64,000 nucleotides of DNA from Dendrophyllia cribrosa (taxonomy: Eukaryota > Cnidaria > Anthozoa > Scleractinia > Dendrophylliidae): the NCBI GenBank assembly GCA_024195265.1, contig JAJLRJ010000006.1, positions 12,403,139-12,467,138 of the forward strand. The letters run 5' to 3'. The position numbers were made by a program, and so were the translations under genes. Of the stretch, positions 24,859-37,215 are shown in pieces; the first letter of the stretch is position 1; each line of letters opens with the position of its first letter. The notes beneath the pieces are model-generated. The model searched no databases, was not told where the DNA came from, and worked only from the letters and a program-made list of their open reading frames with translations.

Positions 24859-25427
24859 TTAACCCTCGGACGTACATGCAAACTTTTTCCCCTACCGTGG
24901 TACCCCTTCCCCTTGGGTTTTTGCGATGTTGCAATATTTCGGAAATATTTACGTCTAATAGATAGCCTGTGATGTGCTCTACAAGACAAGGTAAACATTA
25001 TGGGTTTGTGCCACTGCTGGGGGTCGGTGACGTCATACAAAATGGCAACCAAGATGGCCGCCATCTTGGATTTTACTAAAAATTCAAATTTATGGGAAAA
25101 TTGCTAGAGTTGCAAAATAACATACAATTAAACATTTTGGTGCTTTTGGTAGCATTTTATATGTTTTTTCAACGAAAAAAGGTGAAAAACACGCATCTTT
25201 ATTCAAAATTGCTTGACCTCATGTTACTTATGACGTCTTATCTCGTCACCATAGCAACCGGTTGTCGACAAACTGTACCAAAATGTGTCTCAAGGGTAAA
25301 CAAACAGCTACTGAAGACGGCATGTGCTAATCGTAAATGGTCTTGAAAATATCGGAGAAAAACCTTAAGGGGGTGGCATAAACACCCCCCCCCCCCCCCC
25401 CCCCACCTTTGTACGTCCGAGGGTTAA
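24859..25427 (+). mobile_element. piggyBac-type MITE, full-length copy
   Basis: TTAACCCTCGGACGTAC at the left and GTACGTCCGAGGGTTAA at the right give TTAA duplications and 13-bp inverted tips. A long C tract (25385-25404) lies near the right end. Related copies are at 732, 33362, 49488 and 53450. No transposase is encoded. Confidence 0.85.
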
Positions 25428-25479
25428 TGAACAGAGAACGTTTTTTTTTTCATTCTTTTTTTTTATTCATCCATAACAG

Positions 25480-25666
25480 ACATGAACTGATGACTGAGTG
25501 CTGGAGGGAGGATCCATCCACTCGCCCCAGTTTCTCGCAACTGTATGAAAAACTGGAGGTGATAATGCAGAGTGATGTACCATACTGTGATCTGGGAAAG
25601 CACGATGAATCAAGTCCGTACTACAACGTACCTCCTGGTGCTAGCGCTACTGACGCAAGCAAATAG
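25480..25666 (+). CDS. Receptor tyrosine kinase, last coding exon
   Basis: After an acag acceptor, the exon encodes HELMTECWREDPSTRPSFSQL, the conserved end of the kinase domain. A short tail follows with candidate SH2-docking tyrosines (VPYCDLG and SPYYNVPPG), then the stop TAG at 25664. Phase fits the exon ending at 24327. Confidence 0.92.
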
Positions 25667-27164
25667 AAAACACTGTGACAACTGGATGCCACAACAGGAA
25701 TTGCTGTACGAATAGAGTGAAATAACATGAAACAAAATTAATTTGTTTGAAGGATCATAGAGCACAAAAAAATGTAAGAACAGTGATTAAGCATTAACAA
25801 TATTAAGATTAGTGATGATGCAACGAAAAGCTATTAAATCGCTGGCAAAAATAATAATGTGCTTCAAAACAAAGTGTAGCAGTTTCTGGTTCTTTTAGAA
25901 CCATTGATCACTTACAAACAAAGGTTGAAACAATGCAGTGAGATATTTACCACATAGAAAAACATTAAGTGATCAATAGAAAGATATTATTTTATGCTTG
26001 GATAAACCGGTTTTCATAGACACGATATGGCAGTCAACATTTTTGACGCGGTTTTTTGCAAACGTTATAATTAACAGGAAATGGAAACTTATTGCATTCT
26101 TCAGGCGCATGCTACTGCGTTAATGGCATGCATGATCTTTATAAATGGATCATCCAGCTGCCCAATACGAAATAATTCTTAAAAGCCTCTAGTCAGTATT
26201 TATCATTTGGCGTAAACCATGTTGGCGAATAAAATGATATAAATATAGGCAGTTACCTGGAAGAGACTTCAGCCACGAACACCCAACTTGTTAGCGTAAG
26301 TATCGTTAAATAACTGTAGTATCTCCGGCTGTATAACTCGAACCCCATAAAGTTTCCCCCACCTCATTCGTTGTGAGAGTTCAACTCAGTTTTGGCGGGT
26401 AAATTCTGGCGACGCCGGACTAGCTCATACGTAGATATCCATGGCCAGTGCTGGCGACTATAGACACTATATCCCTACTTTCTTTATATCCCTTCTTTCT
26501 TTGATTACACACAGGCATGAAACGTGTTTTGAAATAACAACTAATGTGAACAATGGAATTGCAAACATGTTTACGGGAAAAGTGTTTAACTGAAACATGT
26601 TTATTCTAAACATGTTTCAGCGCTGATGTGAACTCCACAGCACTAGAGTAATAACATTTTTCTATGAAACACGTTTCCCGTTAACATGTTTGCAATTTCG
26701 TTGTTGACATTAGTTTTTTATTTTAAAAGACATTTCACGCCTGGATCTTTCATTTATACTGTTTTACGAATCAGGCATATAAGCTCCCATAAAATCTTTG
26801 TAATTACACGTGAACGGTAACAAATAAAGCTCGAACTTGCTGTTGCATGATTTTGTGGTTAAATCTCACTTGTCAAACTCTTCGGAAACGAGGGCGATGA
26901 AGTGTTTAACAAGAAGACGACATAAATGTTGCGCTAACGTGTTTTATTTGGTTTAAAAATTAGGTCAAAACTACCTCAAGAGGTTCTTTCAATCATGCTC
27001 ATAAAAAACACTTTTCATAGTGAAACATATTTCATTCGTGGTCAGACTAAACATGTTTCACCCTAGTGTGTGTGGAAATGTGAAAAACTAAAACGTTGAC
27101 AAAGAAGACATCATATCATCCCTAATTCGGTCCATGAAACGTTCGTTATTCTTTTTATTCTAAG
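25667..27164. other. Intergenic; includes a foldback around 26515-26740
   Basis: The first few hundred bases are probable 3' UTR of the kinase gene. At about 26515-26740, sequence around AACTAATGTG...AAACATGTTTACGGG is inverted as CCCGTTAACATGTTT...ACATTAGT, a degenerate MITE. No gene is seen. Confidence 0.5.
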
Positions 27165-27329
27165 GCTGCATTTTTTTGGGAAAATCAGAATCTGGATTCT
27201 GGAATCAAAAAAGGATTTTGCGTTTTCTTACTAAAATCCAAAAACGAATCATGAATCCTTTGAATCCATATACTTCGGTGAGATTTTTCAGATCAAATCT
27301 CAATTCGGATTTTTAGATACGTGATCTGT

Positions 27330-27402
<73 letters not shown>

Positions 27403-27730
27403 GGGTTGGTGTATTCGAGAAAAGTACATCTGACAAGCGGTCTTTCGATCGTGGAAATTTACTCGTTCCGTTCGCTGTTTTGTTTCTTTCACGATTTGAT
27501 ATCATGGGCAATTCAGGTAAGATTTTATAGCCTATATTTTGAAAACTATTTGTCGAGCCGAGATATAAAAACAAGCGAGTCAAAATATAGGTTCATTTGA
27601 ATACCAACGGTTTTTTACGTTAAATGATCCGTTTTAGGATTCTTCGTTTTTTTGGTCATGAACAACCATATGATCTGAGATCACAAATCCAATTTCGGAT
27701 TCTCCCAAAAAAAAAACAATGCAGCGTTAG
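27165..27730 (+). mobile_element. Harbinger-type non-autonomous element with (GT)n/G tract
   Basis: The ends GGCTGCATTTTTTTGGGA and TCCCAAAAAAAAAACAATGC are inverted repeats. The interior matches 51290-52045, which carries a Harbinger transposase fragment. A (GT)n microsatellite followed by a G20 run lies at about 27329-27405. Confidence 0.5.
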
Positions 27731-28055
27731 TCCACACTTTTAAAAAGACGCAGATGTGTGAAATGCGGAATTCTATGACGAAACGTTTGAGTTTGTTACA
27801 CTTTTTGTTATTCATGCCATCTCCAACTGCAACAGTGTACGTTAACATTGAATTTCTTTGTACAATTAAGGCGATTTATGGAATGATTCGCGTCCACGCG
27901 ATCTCCTGCGTCCAATGCACAGGCTACTGAATATATTACGTGAGAAGATCAACACTTAACTAAAAGTAAACTTACTTTATAAAACTTCAAATATCTTTCA
28001 AAGATCCGATAAATGAATGGGAATCATTACCAAAAACAATTGCCTGGTTTTCTCT

Positions 28056-29444
28056 TCAGTTGTTTGGCAAATACCCTAAAAGTTCCAACACGGACATGCA
28101 ATATCGCTCAATAATATCTCTATCCTCCCCTCTGAGTTGCCGTTTCCAGTTGTTAAGAGCAGCGGAAGCATTTCTACGCGTGGAATACGGTGAATAAGTG
28201 GCTTCCTGGTACGAAACATTGTGACCTTGGGTATTTACCTTGATCCAATTGAAGACTTCTCTCTTGAATGGGATTTCGGCGAACCCATAGAGATTTCTTG
28301 TTGTGTTTTCTAAATCTTGGACCAAATCCTCGAACCTCAGGAGCTTGTAAAATCGAAGAAAATCATCTGGAAGGTTTTTGATCATCATAAGATTGCGATG
28401 GATCTGTGCGCATATTCTTTTGGTATGCCTACGAATAATCTTTCCTCTTAGCCTTCCATTTTTGAGCGGGCTTCTTCGCATGAAATTTAACTTCATCTGC
28501 GATGATATCATGGCCCGTGGATCTCTCACCAAGTGTATTACTTTGCACTGTGCTGACTTCGAGCGTGCGCAAATTGACAACAACGATGTGATGTTCTGAT
28601 GGGGAGCCCTGTGCGACAAAATCTTAACAACGCTAAACGAGTAGTTAAATCGGCAAACATTTTCTACCACTTGTCCAACAAGTGGAAAACAGTGTCTTTT
28701 AGTTGTAAACGTCTTCACTGCTTTTTTGCGATTGCATAAAGGATACGTAGAAAGTGCCTTGCTAGAGAAACGATGAAAAAAAGAAAGATGTTCAAGGTAA
28801 ACTGACGAAAGAAACCGGCACTCTAAAATTTCGGACATAAATTTTGTTGCAAGTTCATTGTAGTTCTCCGACGGAGTGTTCAAGTAAAGGTCTTCATTTG
28901 TTACCTTGGTAACAGCACGTAGGGGTTCGAACAAATAGAATACGTTTGGATGTTGGTTAAAAATCTGACCCAGAAATGACGAACCCGAGCGAGGTTGTGA
29001 AACAATGATGACATTCGTTCTTTGGCTGTTTGAAGTTTTCAATGATGACAAACGAGCAAGTTTTGTTCGATGAAACATTTTTTTCTTTACGACCGTGGCT
29101 GAGAGCTGAAATCTTCCAACGAAATCCATGTTTCTCCGGTCAAAGCTTCTGTGTTTCGTTGGCGTTTTGTTGCTTGTACTAAAAGCGAAGTTTTGCTGTA
29201 TTTTGTTAAGATCAAGTACGTCCATAGTTTTTCCTTTCAAAATTGCACCATGGCGAAAGTTTGTTTTCAGTTGGTCTATATTATTGTCGACAATCAGCAA
29301 ACATATGCTAACAACCACAGACAAAACAACTCCAAAAAATAATATTTTTGATGTTCTTTTTCTCAGCATCGTTCGCATGTTACACCATCTCACCGCAAAC
29401 TGATACTGAATCAATTGAATCTCATTGTGATAAATCGCATGCAT
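28056..29444 (-). CDS. Carbohydrate sulfotransferase (CHST1/3-type), intronless
   Basis: The 462-residue type II membrane protein has a short cytosolic N-terminus, one transmembrane anchor (ILFFGVVLSVVVSICLLIV) and a Golgi-lumen catalytic domain. PAPS-binding motifs are visible: the 5' phosphosulfate loop SQPRSGSSFLGQIF, and the 3' phosphate motif VIHLVRDPRAMISSQ. The enzyme would transfer sulfate from PAPS to a sugar hydroxyl on glycans (GlcNAc/Gal 6-O family). Two further ATGs at residues 23 and 26 lie nearer the membrane anchor and could be the true start. A single open frame implies no intron in the coding region. Confidence 0.88.
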   Translation of the reverse strand: MHAIYHNEIQLIQYQFAVRWCNMRTMLRKRTSKILFFGVVLSVVVSICLLIVDNNIDQLKTNFRHGAILKGKTMDVLDLNKIQQNFAFSTSNKTPTKHRSFDRRNMDFVGRFQLSATVVKKKMFHRTKLARLSSLKTSNSQRTNVIIVSQPRSGSSFLGQIFNQHPNVFYLFEPLRAVTKVTNEDLYLNTPSENYNELATKFMSEILECRFLSSVYLEHLSFFHRFSSKALSTYPLCNRKKAVKTFTTKRHCFPLVGQVVENVCRFNYSFSVVKILSHRAPHQNITSLLSICARSKSAQCKVIHLVRDPRAMISSQMKLNFMRRSPLKNGRLRGKIIRRHTKRICAQIHRNLMMIKNLPDDFLRFYKLLRFEDLVQDLENTTRNLYGFAEIPFKREVFNWIKVNTQGHNVSYQEATYSPYSTRRNASAALNNWKRQLRGEDRDIIERYCMSVLELLGYLPNN

Positions 29445-30373
29445 CTTTATTTGCTTTCTCGTGATTGGCTGAGGAGCCGATTAAAAAACCCCAGAAAGTT
29501 ATGGGTTGTCTGACTTTTTCAATTTAGTGCTATATATTTCCCGCTTAGTTACATGTTTAACTTGAAAGTTATTCGACCCAGCATGATTTATGTACTGACC
29601 AGTCCATAAACAACGAAAACATTTGTCGTCAGGGTTAAAAATTAAAAGCGTTACCAACTACTTGTTTTAAGGGCATCCGGATTATATGCGACTTTTTTAA
29701 AGTAATTAAAAGCTTCATCTACTGAAAAAAATCTGACAGGTTTGCTCTTGCGTTTGTAAAGCTGTTTACAGTTTAATGAAATACCGCGCCTAAACCAACT
29801 GTATGAACTGGCGACAAAAGAGGCAAAACGTATTGTTTGTTCAGATGGCAAGTTTTAAAAGAGAAGATTATAACGCCATGTTTAAAACCGATAATTTTGT
29901 CACACTGTACACACACACTGGTCTTAATGTCGACTGAAACAAAATCGGTCAACGACATCAACGTTTTTCGTCAACGACTTGTTTAAATTGGTAGTTACCT
30001 CAGTTGAAATTTGGCCGATGACAACCTCCTGTATTATCGATTTTTAACATTTTTATAGATTGAATAAAGACTTCTTATTTCATCTGCCTTCAGACCTGCG
30101 TAGCAACGACAATATGGCAAAGACAATGTATACAAATGTATACAGCTATCCGAAAAAACACTAATTTATTGTCAGTATCCTACAAACAATGTTACATTTT
30201 ATTGCCCTGAAAACAATCTCTTCTTCCAGTCGCTAACAAATAGGTGGTGCCACACCACAAATAACGGGTTAAAAATTAATATTACCTTATACATGTAATA
30301 CTAAAACTGAGGTTTCATTTATAAAATCGTTTTCTTAACTCTTACTAAAGTTTAGGTCTCATGTTATACATTC
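29445..30373. other. Intergenic, no gene seen
   Basis: AT-rich sequence upstream of the sulfotransferase. Some promoter is expected here but I see no clear core motif, exon or RNA gene. Confidence 0.4.
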
Positions 30374-31335
30374 TACCGTGTAGCATAAAATTTTTGCGGG
30401 TTTTAATTTTTGCGGATTTTGTAGATGCCTTCGATCCGCAAAAATAAATTCCCGCACAAAAAATCTCGCAGAATAATACTCCGCAAAAATTTACTCCGTT
30501 CAGTCAGATAAAAAAAACTCTACTTTTTAATGTAAACTTGCGTTACTGGGACGATATCGGACATAAATAAGAACTATTAAAATTGATTTTAAATAGAAAA
30601 CAACAGTTGTTTTTAATAATAATACCATTTTTTCTTGAGTATGGCAGAGGGCAGGGGTAGGCTTTTTGCTTGATTTTGTTGTTACGTCAGTCCTTTAGGG
30701 CAGTACAGTTTCACCTTCGATGATTAAATAGAGTTCAGAATTCCGTGAAATGTCTCTAAGCACAGAGTACCGTTGAAAGTTGAAAATATTAAACGGGCAT
30801 TGTCACGCAGATTTTGCTGTGTTTTGGTCAAAACACACTAAATATATGACAAAGTACCTTTGCTTCAACATAAAATTTGCTTTTAGAACACCAAGAAGAT
30901 AATATCAAGTGATTTCATTAAAGACGAACAAACCATAATAAGTTTTTTCTGTGATTTTTTACGACTCTTGGGAGGAACTTGAAAAAATTGGCCATTTTGT
31001 TTTTCAAGTTGCAATCCATTTCCATCCTGGCCATCCGCAGCCAAAGATAACGAATACTAGTTTCTGTGCACTGGTAGAGTATTTGTTAACAAAACTGGAC
31101 CATTATTTGTAGGTTTCCATTGAAACAAATATGTTTTTTGGCTTTTCAAAGTGATACTAAAAATAGGTGCCGACAGTGTCCCTTTAATGTTATGCTGCTT
31201 GAACTGAAATTCGCAAAAATTAGTTCCCAATAGAAGTTTCAGTCATCTCAAACCGAAAAAAATTGTTCCCGCAAACACAAAAAATCGCCAATCCGCAAAA
31301 TAATAACTCCGGCAAAAATTTCATGCTACACGGTA
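30374..31335. mobile_element. Non-autonomous DNA transposon, 962 bp
   Basis: TACCGTGTAGCATAAAATTT at the left and its near complement AAATTTCATGCTACACGGTA at the right form terminal inverted repeats. Subterminal TTTTTGCGG repeats appear in both orientations. No long frame. Confidence 0.7.
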
Positions 31336-32139
31336 ATCTCTTTCACTACGTTCATCCGAATAGAATATATGCATGTCTATAAAGTGCATGCTTAATAAAT
31401 ACAAATGTGTAGCTAGGTAGAGGTCGACCAGCCGTACATGTTTTATTTTTTTCAGGAACAAAAAACATGCGAATCAAAAACACTTTTTTGTTTTACAATA
31501 AGTGTATACCTACCCTAGATTAACGAACCGTAATTCTCTCAAAACATAAGAAATAATGCGACTACAGGCCGAAAGCGAAAACCCGGACGTTGCCTAGTCA
31601 AATAACTTCCCTGGAGGTTAAGGAAGAGCTAGTAATAGCGTGCGGGGGACGGGTGGAAAGTAAGCTTGTAACTAGTGGCATCGATGGGTGAACCGCGTAA
31701 AAATGAGCAATAACATTGCCATGCCACAAAGTCAAGAAAATGGAATACAATATTTTTAAGTTAAACTCGGGCGACTACATTTGTTTTCAGTACTACTCGA
31801 TATGTTAAGTCAGAGCTTATAATTTAACGATTTTCACAAGTGCCGCGTTGTGTTCAAGAATTTTTGTTCCTTTCTTGAAAGCAGAACGGCGTTATAGTTC
31901 CAGTCTTTCAGCAACCACGACCGCATCGCAGAACCAATCAATCAGTCAATCAATCTTTATTACACAAATACATTATTTTCAAAATTGTAGGCACCCGCAG
32001 ATAGCATCAAGCTAATCGAGGCGGGCGGGAACCGTTGCGTCCTGGATCTTAAGCTCCTTTATCAATTATATCTACCTACAGTGTCTACATTGGAACAGTG
32101 TCTCGTTTGTCTACATTGGGAACAGCTATCGACACTGAA

Positions 32140-33320
32140 TTATACAATGAACTGAATACTACGTGCTCTGTGATTGGTCGTTGCCTATGATCTATCAGAG
32201 TACAGACGCACGGTTGACGTCATAGAAAAATTGTTTGCTTTGTTTTGTCCAACATGGCGCACAGTTTTGAAAATGTTTGCAAGATCATTCTGGATTGAGC
32301 AAGTGAAAGCCTTATAAAGTGTTTTGCAGGAGCTGTTTACGAGCAAGAAAAAGAAGAAACCAAGACGAAAAGTGTTCTTGGCGACTTGAAAAATACCTAA
32401 ACTGGAACAAATCTTCGAACAGTCGAGCGCTATGAGACAAATTCGCAATTTTACTCTTTTTATTTTTCTGTTCTTTGTATAAAACAAATAGATTTTGATA
32501 CTACCATGATAATGCGAGAAATAAAATCGCGAAATCCTAAACCTAAGCTTCTTCTTTCTTTCTGAGTTGTAATAGAATTAATTTGGCACGCCTCGACTAG
32601 CGTCTTTTTTGCTAACTGCGTGCCGAGAAATTGTACATGTCGATAATTATGATAATAAATGTTTTGTCTTGTCTTTTGTCTTGTCTTGTCTTGTCTTGTC
32701 TTGTCTTGTCTTGTCTTGTCTTGTCTTATTTGGCCGTGTGTCTGTTCAGTTTTATACAATGAACTGAATGCTACGCGCTCTCTGATTGGTCGTTGTCTAT
32801 GATCTATCAGAGTACAGACGCACGGTTGACGTCATAGAAAAATTGTTTGCTTTGTTTTGTCCAACATGGCGCACAGTTTTGAAAACGTTTGCGAGATTAT
32901 TCTGGATTGAGCAAGTGAAAGCCTCGCAAAATGTTCAGCAGGAGCTGTTTACAAGCAAGAAAAATAAGAAAATTAAGAAACCAAGACGAAAAGTGTTCTT
33001 GGCGACTTGAAAAATACCTAAACTGGAACAAATCTTCGAACAGTCGAGCGCTATGAGGCAAGTTCGTAATTTTACTCTTTTTGCTATCTGTTCTTACTTT
33101 TTTGTTCTTACCACATTTTGACGTCATCTATGATCTATAACTGAACAGACACACGGCCAATGGAATCTATTTGTTAAAAAGATCACAGAAGACGTCAAAA
33201 TGTGGTAAGAACTTCAGTGACACACTCGCCTGCGGCTCGTGTGCCACTTTGTTGTTCTTACCACATTTTGACGTCATCTGTGATCTATAACTGAACCGAC
33301 ACACGGCCAAATGGAATCTA
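32140..33320. repeat. Tandem duplication with (TTGTC)n microsatellite
   Basis: A segment of about 320 bp starting near AATGAACTGAAT occurs at about 32145-32470 and 32752-33080. Between them lies (TTGTC)n at about 32660-32730. Beyond the second copy, TTCTTACCACATTTTGACGTC is repeated in direct and inverted orientation up to 33300. Confidence 0.65.
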
Positions 33321-33361
33321 TTTGTTAAATAGTACCTGTTAGCACTACATATTTATTTATT

Positions 33362-33912
33362 CTACATATTGGGGGCGGGGGGGGGGGGGGGCGGGGGGGG
33401 GGGGGGGGGGAGGGGTGGGGAGGGGGTAGTTTCTCCGATATTTTCAGTAGCTGTTGGTTTGTCTTTGAGACACGTAAAGTTTAAAAGGAATCGGTTGCTA
33501 CAGTAACGGGATATGACGTCATAATACATACGTGGTGAAGCCATGTTTTTAATAAAATGCGTGTTTTTCTTATATAACGCTACTATAAGCAGCAAAATGT
33601 TTGATTATATCAAAATTGTTTGACAACTCTAGCAAAAACTATTTTTCAATTTCCGCATTTTTCCAGTAAATTTGAATTTTAGATGACGTCAAAGATCCCC
33701 AGCAGCGCTGATATTTATCCTATCTTTTAGAGCACATTACAGGCTATCTATTGCAGCTTTTACAGTATTTTTTTTTTACAATTATATTTCAAACAGATTT
33801 AAAAATCTGTTTGAAATATAATTGTAACACCGCAAAACACAAGGGGGGTTGCAACAACCCCACCCCATTGTATCACGGATGGGGTATAATTCCGTGTACG
33901 TCCGAGGGTTAA
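33362..33912 (-). mobile_element. piggyBac-type MITE, inserted at a stop codon
   Basis: The right end GTACGTCCGAGGGTTAA (33896-33912) is intact. The left end is replaced by a G-rich tract of about 60 bp. The TTAA at 33909-33912 contains the stop codon of the adjacent minus-strand PAN/EGF gene. Confidence 0.7.
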
Positions 33913-34387
33913 ACAAACCATCCATAAACCTCAACACATGTCTTCCCATCATTATCTGATTCATGGCAGCCGTATAAATCATCTGCATACCATATCTGAA
34001 ATTGCTCTTTCGCCGATACATTGCGAGGTACAGAGAAAGTATCAAACAGCAGCTCTGGAGAGTCGGCGGTGAGACCTGGAAGGCTATAATAGTACATATG
34101 CAGACAGTTGGTTGAACCTGCATTGGCCATAAACTCATCTTTGGGAAGAAGACGGTTCTTCTGTGAGTCAGTTATATAGGTTCCCATCTTGTACTTTGCA
34201 GGAATACCAGGATCATAGCAGCCCCAGTGCGACTGATATTCAGAACGGCTGCAATGTATGTTTCCACTTTGATAGATCAGTTTAAAGGTGATCACCTCAC
34301 CGGTGGCTGGAGTTTGGAAGGTTCCAAACGAGTCGTTTTTGGCCCCAAAGCAAACCGAGGATGGTGTCAACTGGATCCAATTTTTTG
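33909..34387 (-). CDS. Secreted PAN-EGF protein, last exon (cnidarian C-terminal domain)
   Basis: The last exon (acceptor ACTACAG) encodes 159 residues from CFGAKNDSFGTFQTP to CVEVYGWFV. The pattern with QIWYADDLYGCHESDNDGKTC is one I associate with a beta-rich extracellular domain common in cnidarian proteins; I cannot give it an accepted name. Phase joins the EGF exon at 38365-38478. The stop TAA falls in the TTAA of a MITE, so the 3' UTR starts inside the element. Confidence 0.75.
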
Positions 34388-35234
34388 CTGTAGTTAGAGC
34401 AGAAACAATCATTTATTACAAATGTCAGTTATTGAAACCTAATCTTTTTTTCAAATATTCAAGATTAATAGTAGTGCAATATTTCGTTTCATGGCAGACT
34501 GAAGTACGATAGTTGTTCTATAAATGCTGGTCATATAACGGGCGCTCTGATTGGTTATCTAGCCATTTTTGGGGGTTATGCAAAAATAATAATGACGTCT
34601 AACTTCGCTGGAACCAATTTACGACGAAAAAACATTTTGTGCTTGGTTTCCTGAGAATTTGTAATCATCGTTTTTAATTCTATAAACTTAAAAACAAGAG
34701 GGCGCACTGTAAAAGGGGAGTTACCAGGGAAGATCACGGCTCGTTTGTGAATCAACAGAGAGCGAGACAATACTAAAAACAACATATAATTAGCAAATAA
34801 AAATTATAATTTAAAAATTATATTCTACATAAATTCCTTTTATAATAGGTCAAACAAAAATAAAGAAACGAGATGTGTTGCCCGTGAAGTATTTTTAGTA
34901 TGAAGCAGCGAGGAGCAAAATAAAATAGAACCATCACACATAGCTTATATGTGCATGTTTACTCTTGCAGCAAATCCGCCAAATTTAAACCCATTGCTAC
35001 CTAATGCTATTAAGTAAAAAATAATTTAATTCACATAGCAATTTAATTAGTATGAGTCAAGGTTTTTGTTCTTATAAGTTGACGTTTTGGCAGCGAAATG
35101 AGAGTTTTGAAGAATTTAAACGTCCACGTGCAAACATGAAATTCAAATAACGTGTTGCTGAATATGTAAGGAGCCAAGCCTTTGTAATCTTACGCCTTTG
35201 TGCACAAAAGTTGAAAAGAAACCTGAAAAAATAC

Positions 35235-35306
35235 GGCTTAAAACGGATTCGAACCCATGAACTTGGGATTAACCTTGCAATGCTTTATCCACTGAGCTAT
35301 CAAGCC
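35235..35306 (-). repeat. tRNA-like SINE head
   Basis: On the minus strand, GGCTTGATAGCTCAGTGG (A box) and GGTTCGAATCC (B box) are well kept in a 72-nt tRNA-like sequence with matching acceptor ends. The anticodon arm does not fold properly, so this is a SINE head rather than a functional tRNA. Confidence 0.6.
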
Positions 35307-36119
35307 AACTAGGGAGATAATCAATTGTGAGAATAAGAACCTTTTTATAACAGTGTCGAGGCTGAGATTGGCCGGAATTTTCAAAACATGTGCTAAGAAC
35401 GTACCCAGACTGAAATTTACATTTCTATTTACCATGCTAGCCATGAGCTAAAAAACATATTTAAGTCATTTTCGATTTTACCAAAAAGTAAGGAAGCATA
35501 ACTATTAATTGGCAAAGTTAGACTTCCTTGCACATATATTGTTTCAACCATATAAGTGTGGATGAATTAATATATGAGTGAATTGCGTTTCCCAAGTCAA
35601 ATGCGTTGCTTGGATGTCTATAGTCAGAATTCCAGAATTCGGACGATAGTAGTACCAAAAACGAAAACGATACTGATACGTGTCCAGTGTAGCATTTATC
35701 ATTTATTAGCTGACACGTGTTCAGTGTGTATTGACCTTAAGGCTACTTTCAGTACAGGGACGGCGTAACCGGGTGGACTGGTTAAGTTAAGTTAGGCCAG
35801 TATATATGTATCAAGTATTATATGTATCAGGCTAACAAAATCTACCTGTAAGCACTAAGAAAACCTGTCATTTTACACTTGATCGAGATTGATGTTTTGA
35901 CGAAATATCTCGTGGAGAATGCTGAAAATAGCATTTCCGAGCCTCTAGATTTAAAACATTTCTGAATGGGGGCATGCCCCTAGACCACCCCACAAAACCT
36001 TCAGATAAATACGAACACCCCTTCTAAAAGCCTTGTTACGCGCCTGCTAAGACAGTGGCTATAAGCAACGACGACGGCAACGCAATGAAAAACGTCACTT
36101 GAAAAAACTAAAAAAACTA

Positions 36120-36640
36120 CTTTGCAGTTGTCCCAATTCATACCAAAAAATTGCCCCCTGAAAGGAGACATTTGCTCCGGGCGTGCGCGGTACTAAAATG
36201 AACTATTGCCCATGTGCAGTTGAGCTCGAACGGCCTGGGCGCTAGTCCGCGCAAGTCACCAATGGAAGCCAAAATAGGCTCGGTCGAAGCATATTGCACT
36301 GAAAAAATGGCAAAATGACGGGATTTTTTTCGCTCCAACTAAATCATATTTCCCACCAAAATGTTCACTATATCCCAGTCTCTTCAAAACCGTATGTGGA
36401 TGTTGACATTACGCCTATTAAAATGAGTTACACCGCTAAAAGCGATGACCGCGCGGTTGAACTCCAAACAAGCCTTTACGTGACATTGGTCACTTCAAGG
36501 TCAAAATGACGGGACTTTTTTTTATGTTATTAAAATATTTTACCGTTTCCAGATAGAATGATAATCAAATTACTGGAATCCGAGTGTGGATTTCCGAAAA
36601 GTAATTTATAAATGGACGAAATTTTAATTTTCCCTTAAAA
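36120..36640 (+). repeat. Dispersed repeat, copy 1
   Basis: This segment, including ACCGCGCGGTTGAACTCC and the GGTCAAAATGACGGGAC region, recurs in inverse orientation at about 48720-49270. Confidence 0.65.
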
Positions 36641-36949
36641 AATGGCGTTTTCGCTGTGATTTTAAGGGTCAAATTGGGGGTCTGGGGACGAGTTAAAAAA
36701 TTAGAGGCAAATATCATCCAATTTTTTGCCATGTTTAGTTTGACTCATGTCACTGGACTGTCCAGGAGCTAAATTTGAAGGAATGGCTTACCAGTTCAAA
36801 TGGAGAAAGGAAAATTAACCGTCGCGTGTTCGCGTTCTCCACAAAACCTATAATTTGATCATTTGACGTTGTTGTTTTGCAGGGAACGGCAAAGAAATGT
36901 TTTTTGTTTTTTTTTGTTTTTTTTCTGCAAGAAAGATTTTATTTCACAA

Positions 36950-37215
36950 TACAAAGCTTACACTACTTACAAATCAATACATATACTTCTTACAGTACGG
37001 TACTTACACTACTTACAATACGATACTTACGCTACTTACAAAACAATACATATACTTCTTACAGTACAGTACTTACACTACTTACAATACGCTACTTACA
37101 CTACTTACGCTAATTACAAAACAATACATATACTTCTTACAGTACAGTACTTACACTATTTACAATACGATACTTACGCTAATTACAAAACAATACTTAC
37201 AGAATGATACTTAGA
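36950..37215 (+). repeat. TACTTAC minisatellite
   Basis: A higher-order tandem array of TACTTAC-type units, for example CAATACATATACTTCTTAC, is repeated about three times with shorter internal units. It lies in the large intron of the PAN/EGF gene. Confidence 0.8.

Noticed and set aside
27293..27600. Open frames of poly-Pro/Thr-His or Cys-Val repeats
   Set aside because: Translations of the (GT)n and G tracts with no other coding sign.
32460..32759. Frame with TRQDK repeats
   Set aside because: Translation of the (TTGTC)n microsatellite inside a duplicated non-coding repeat.
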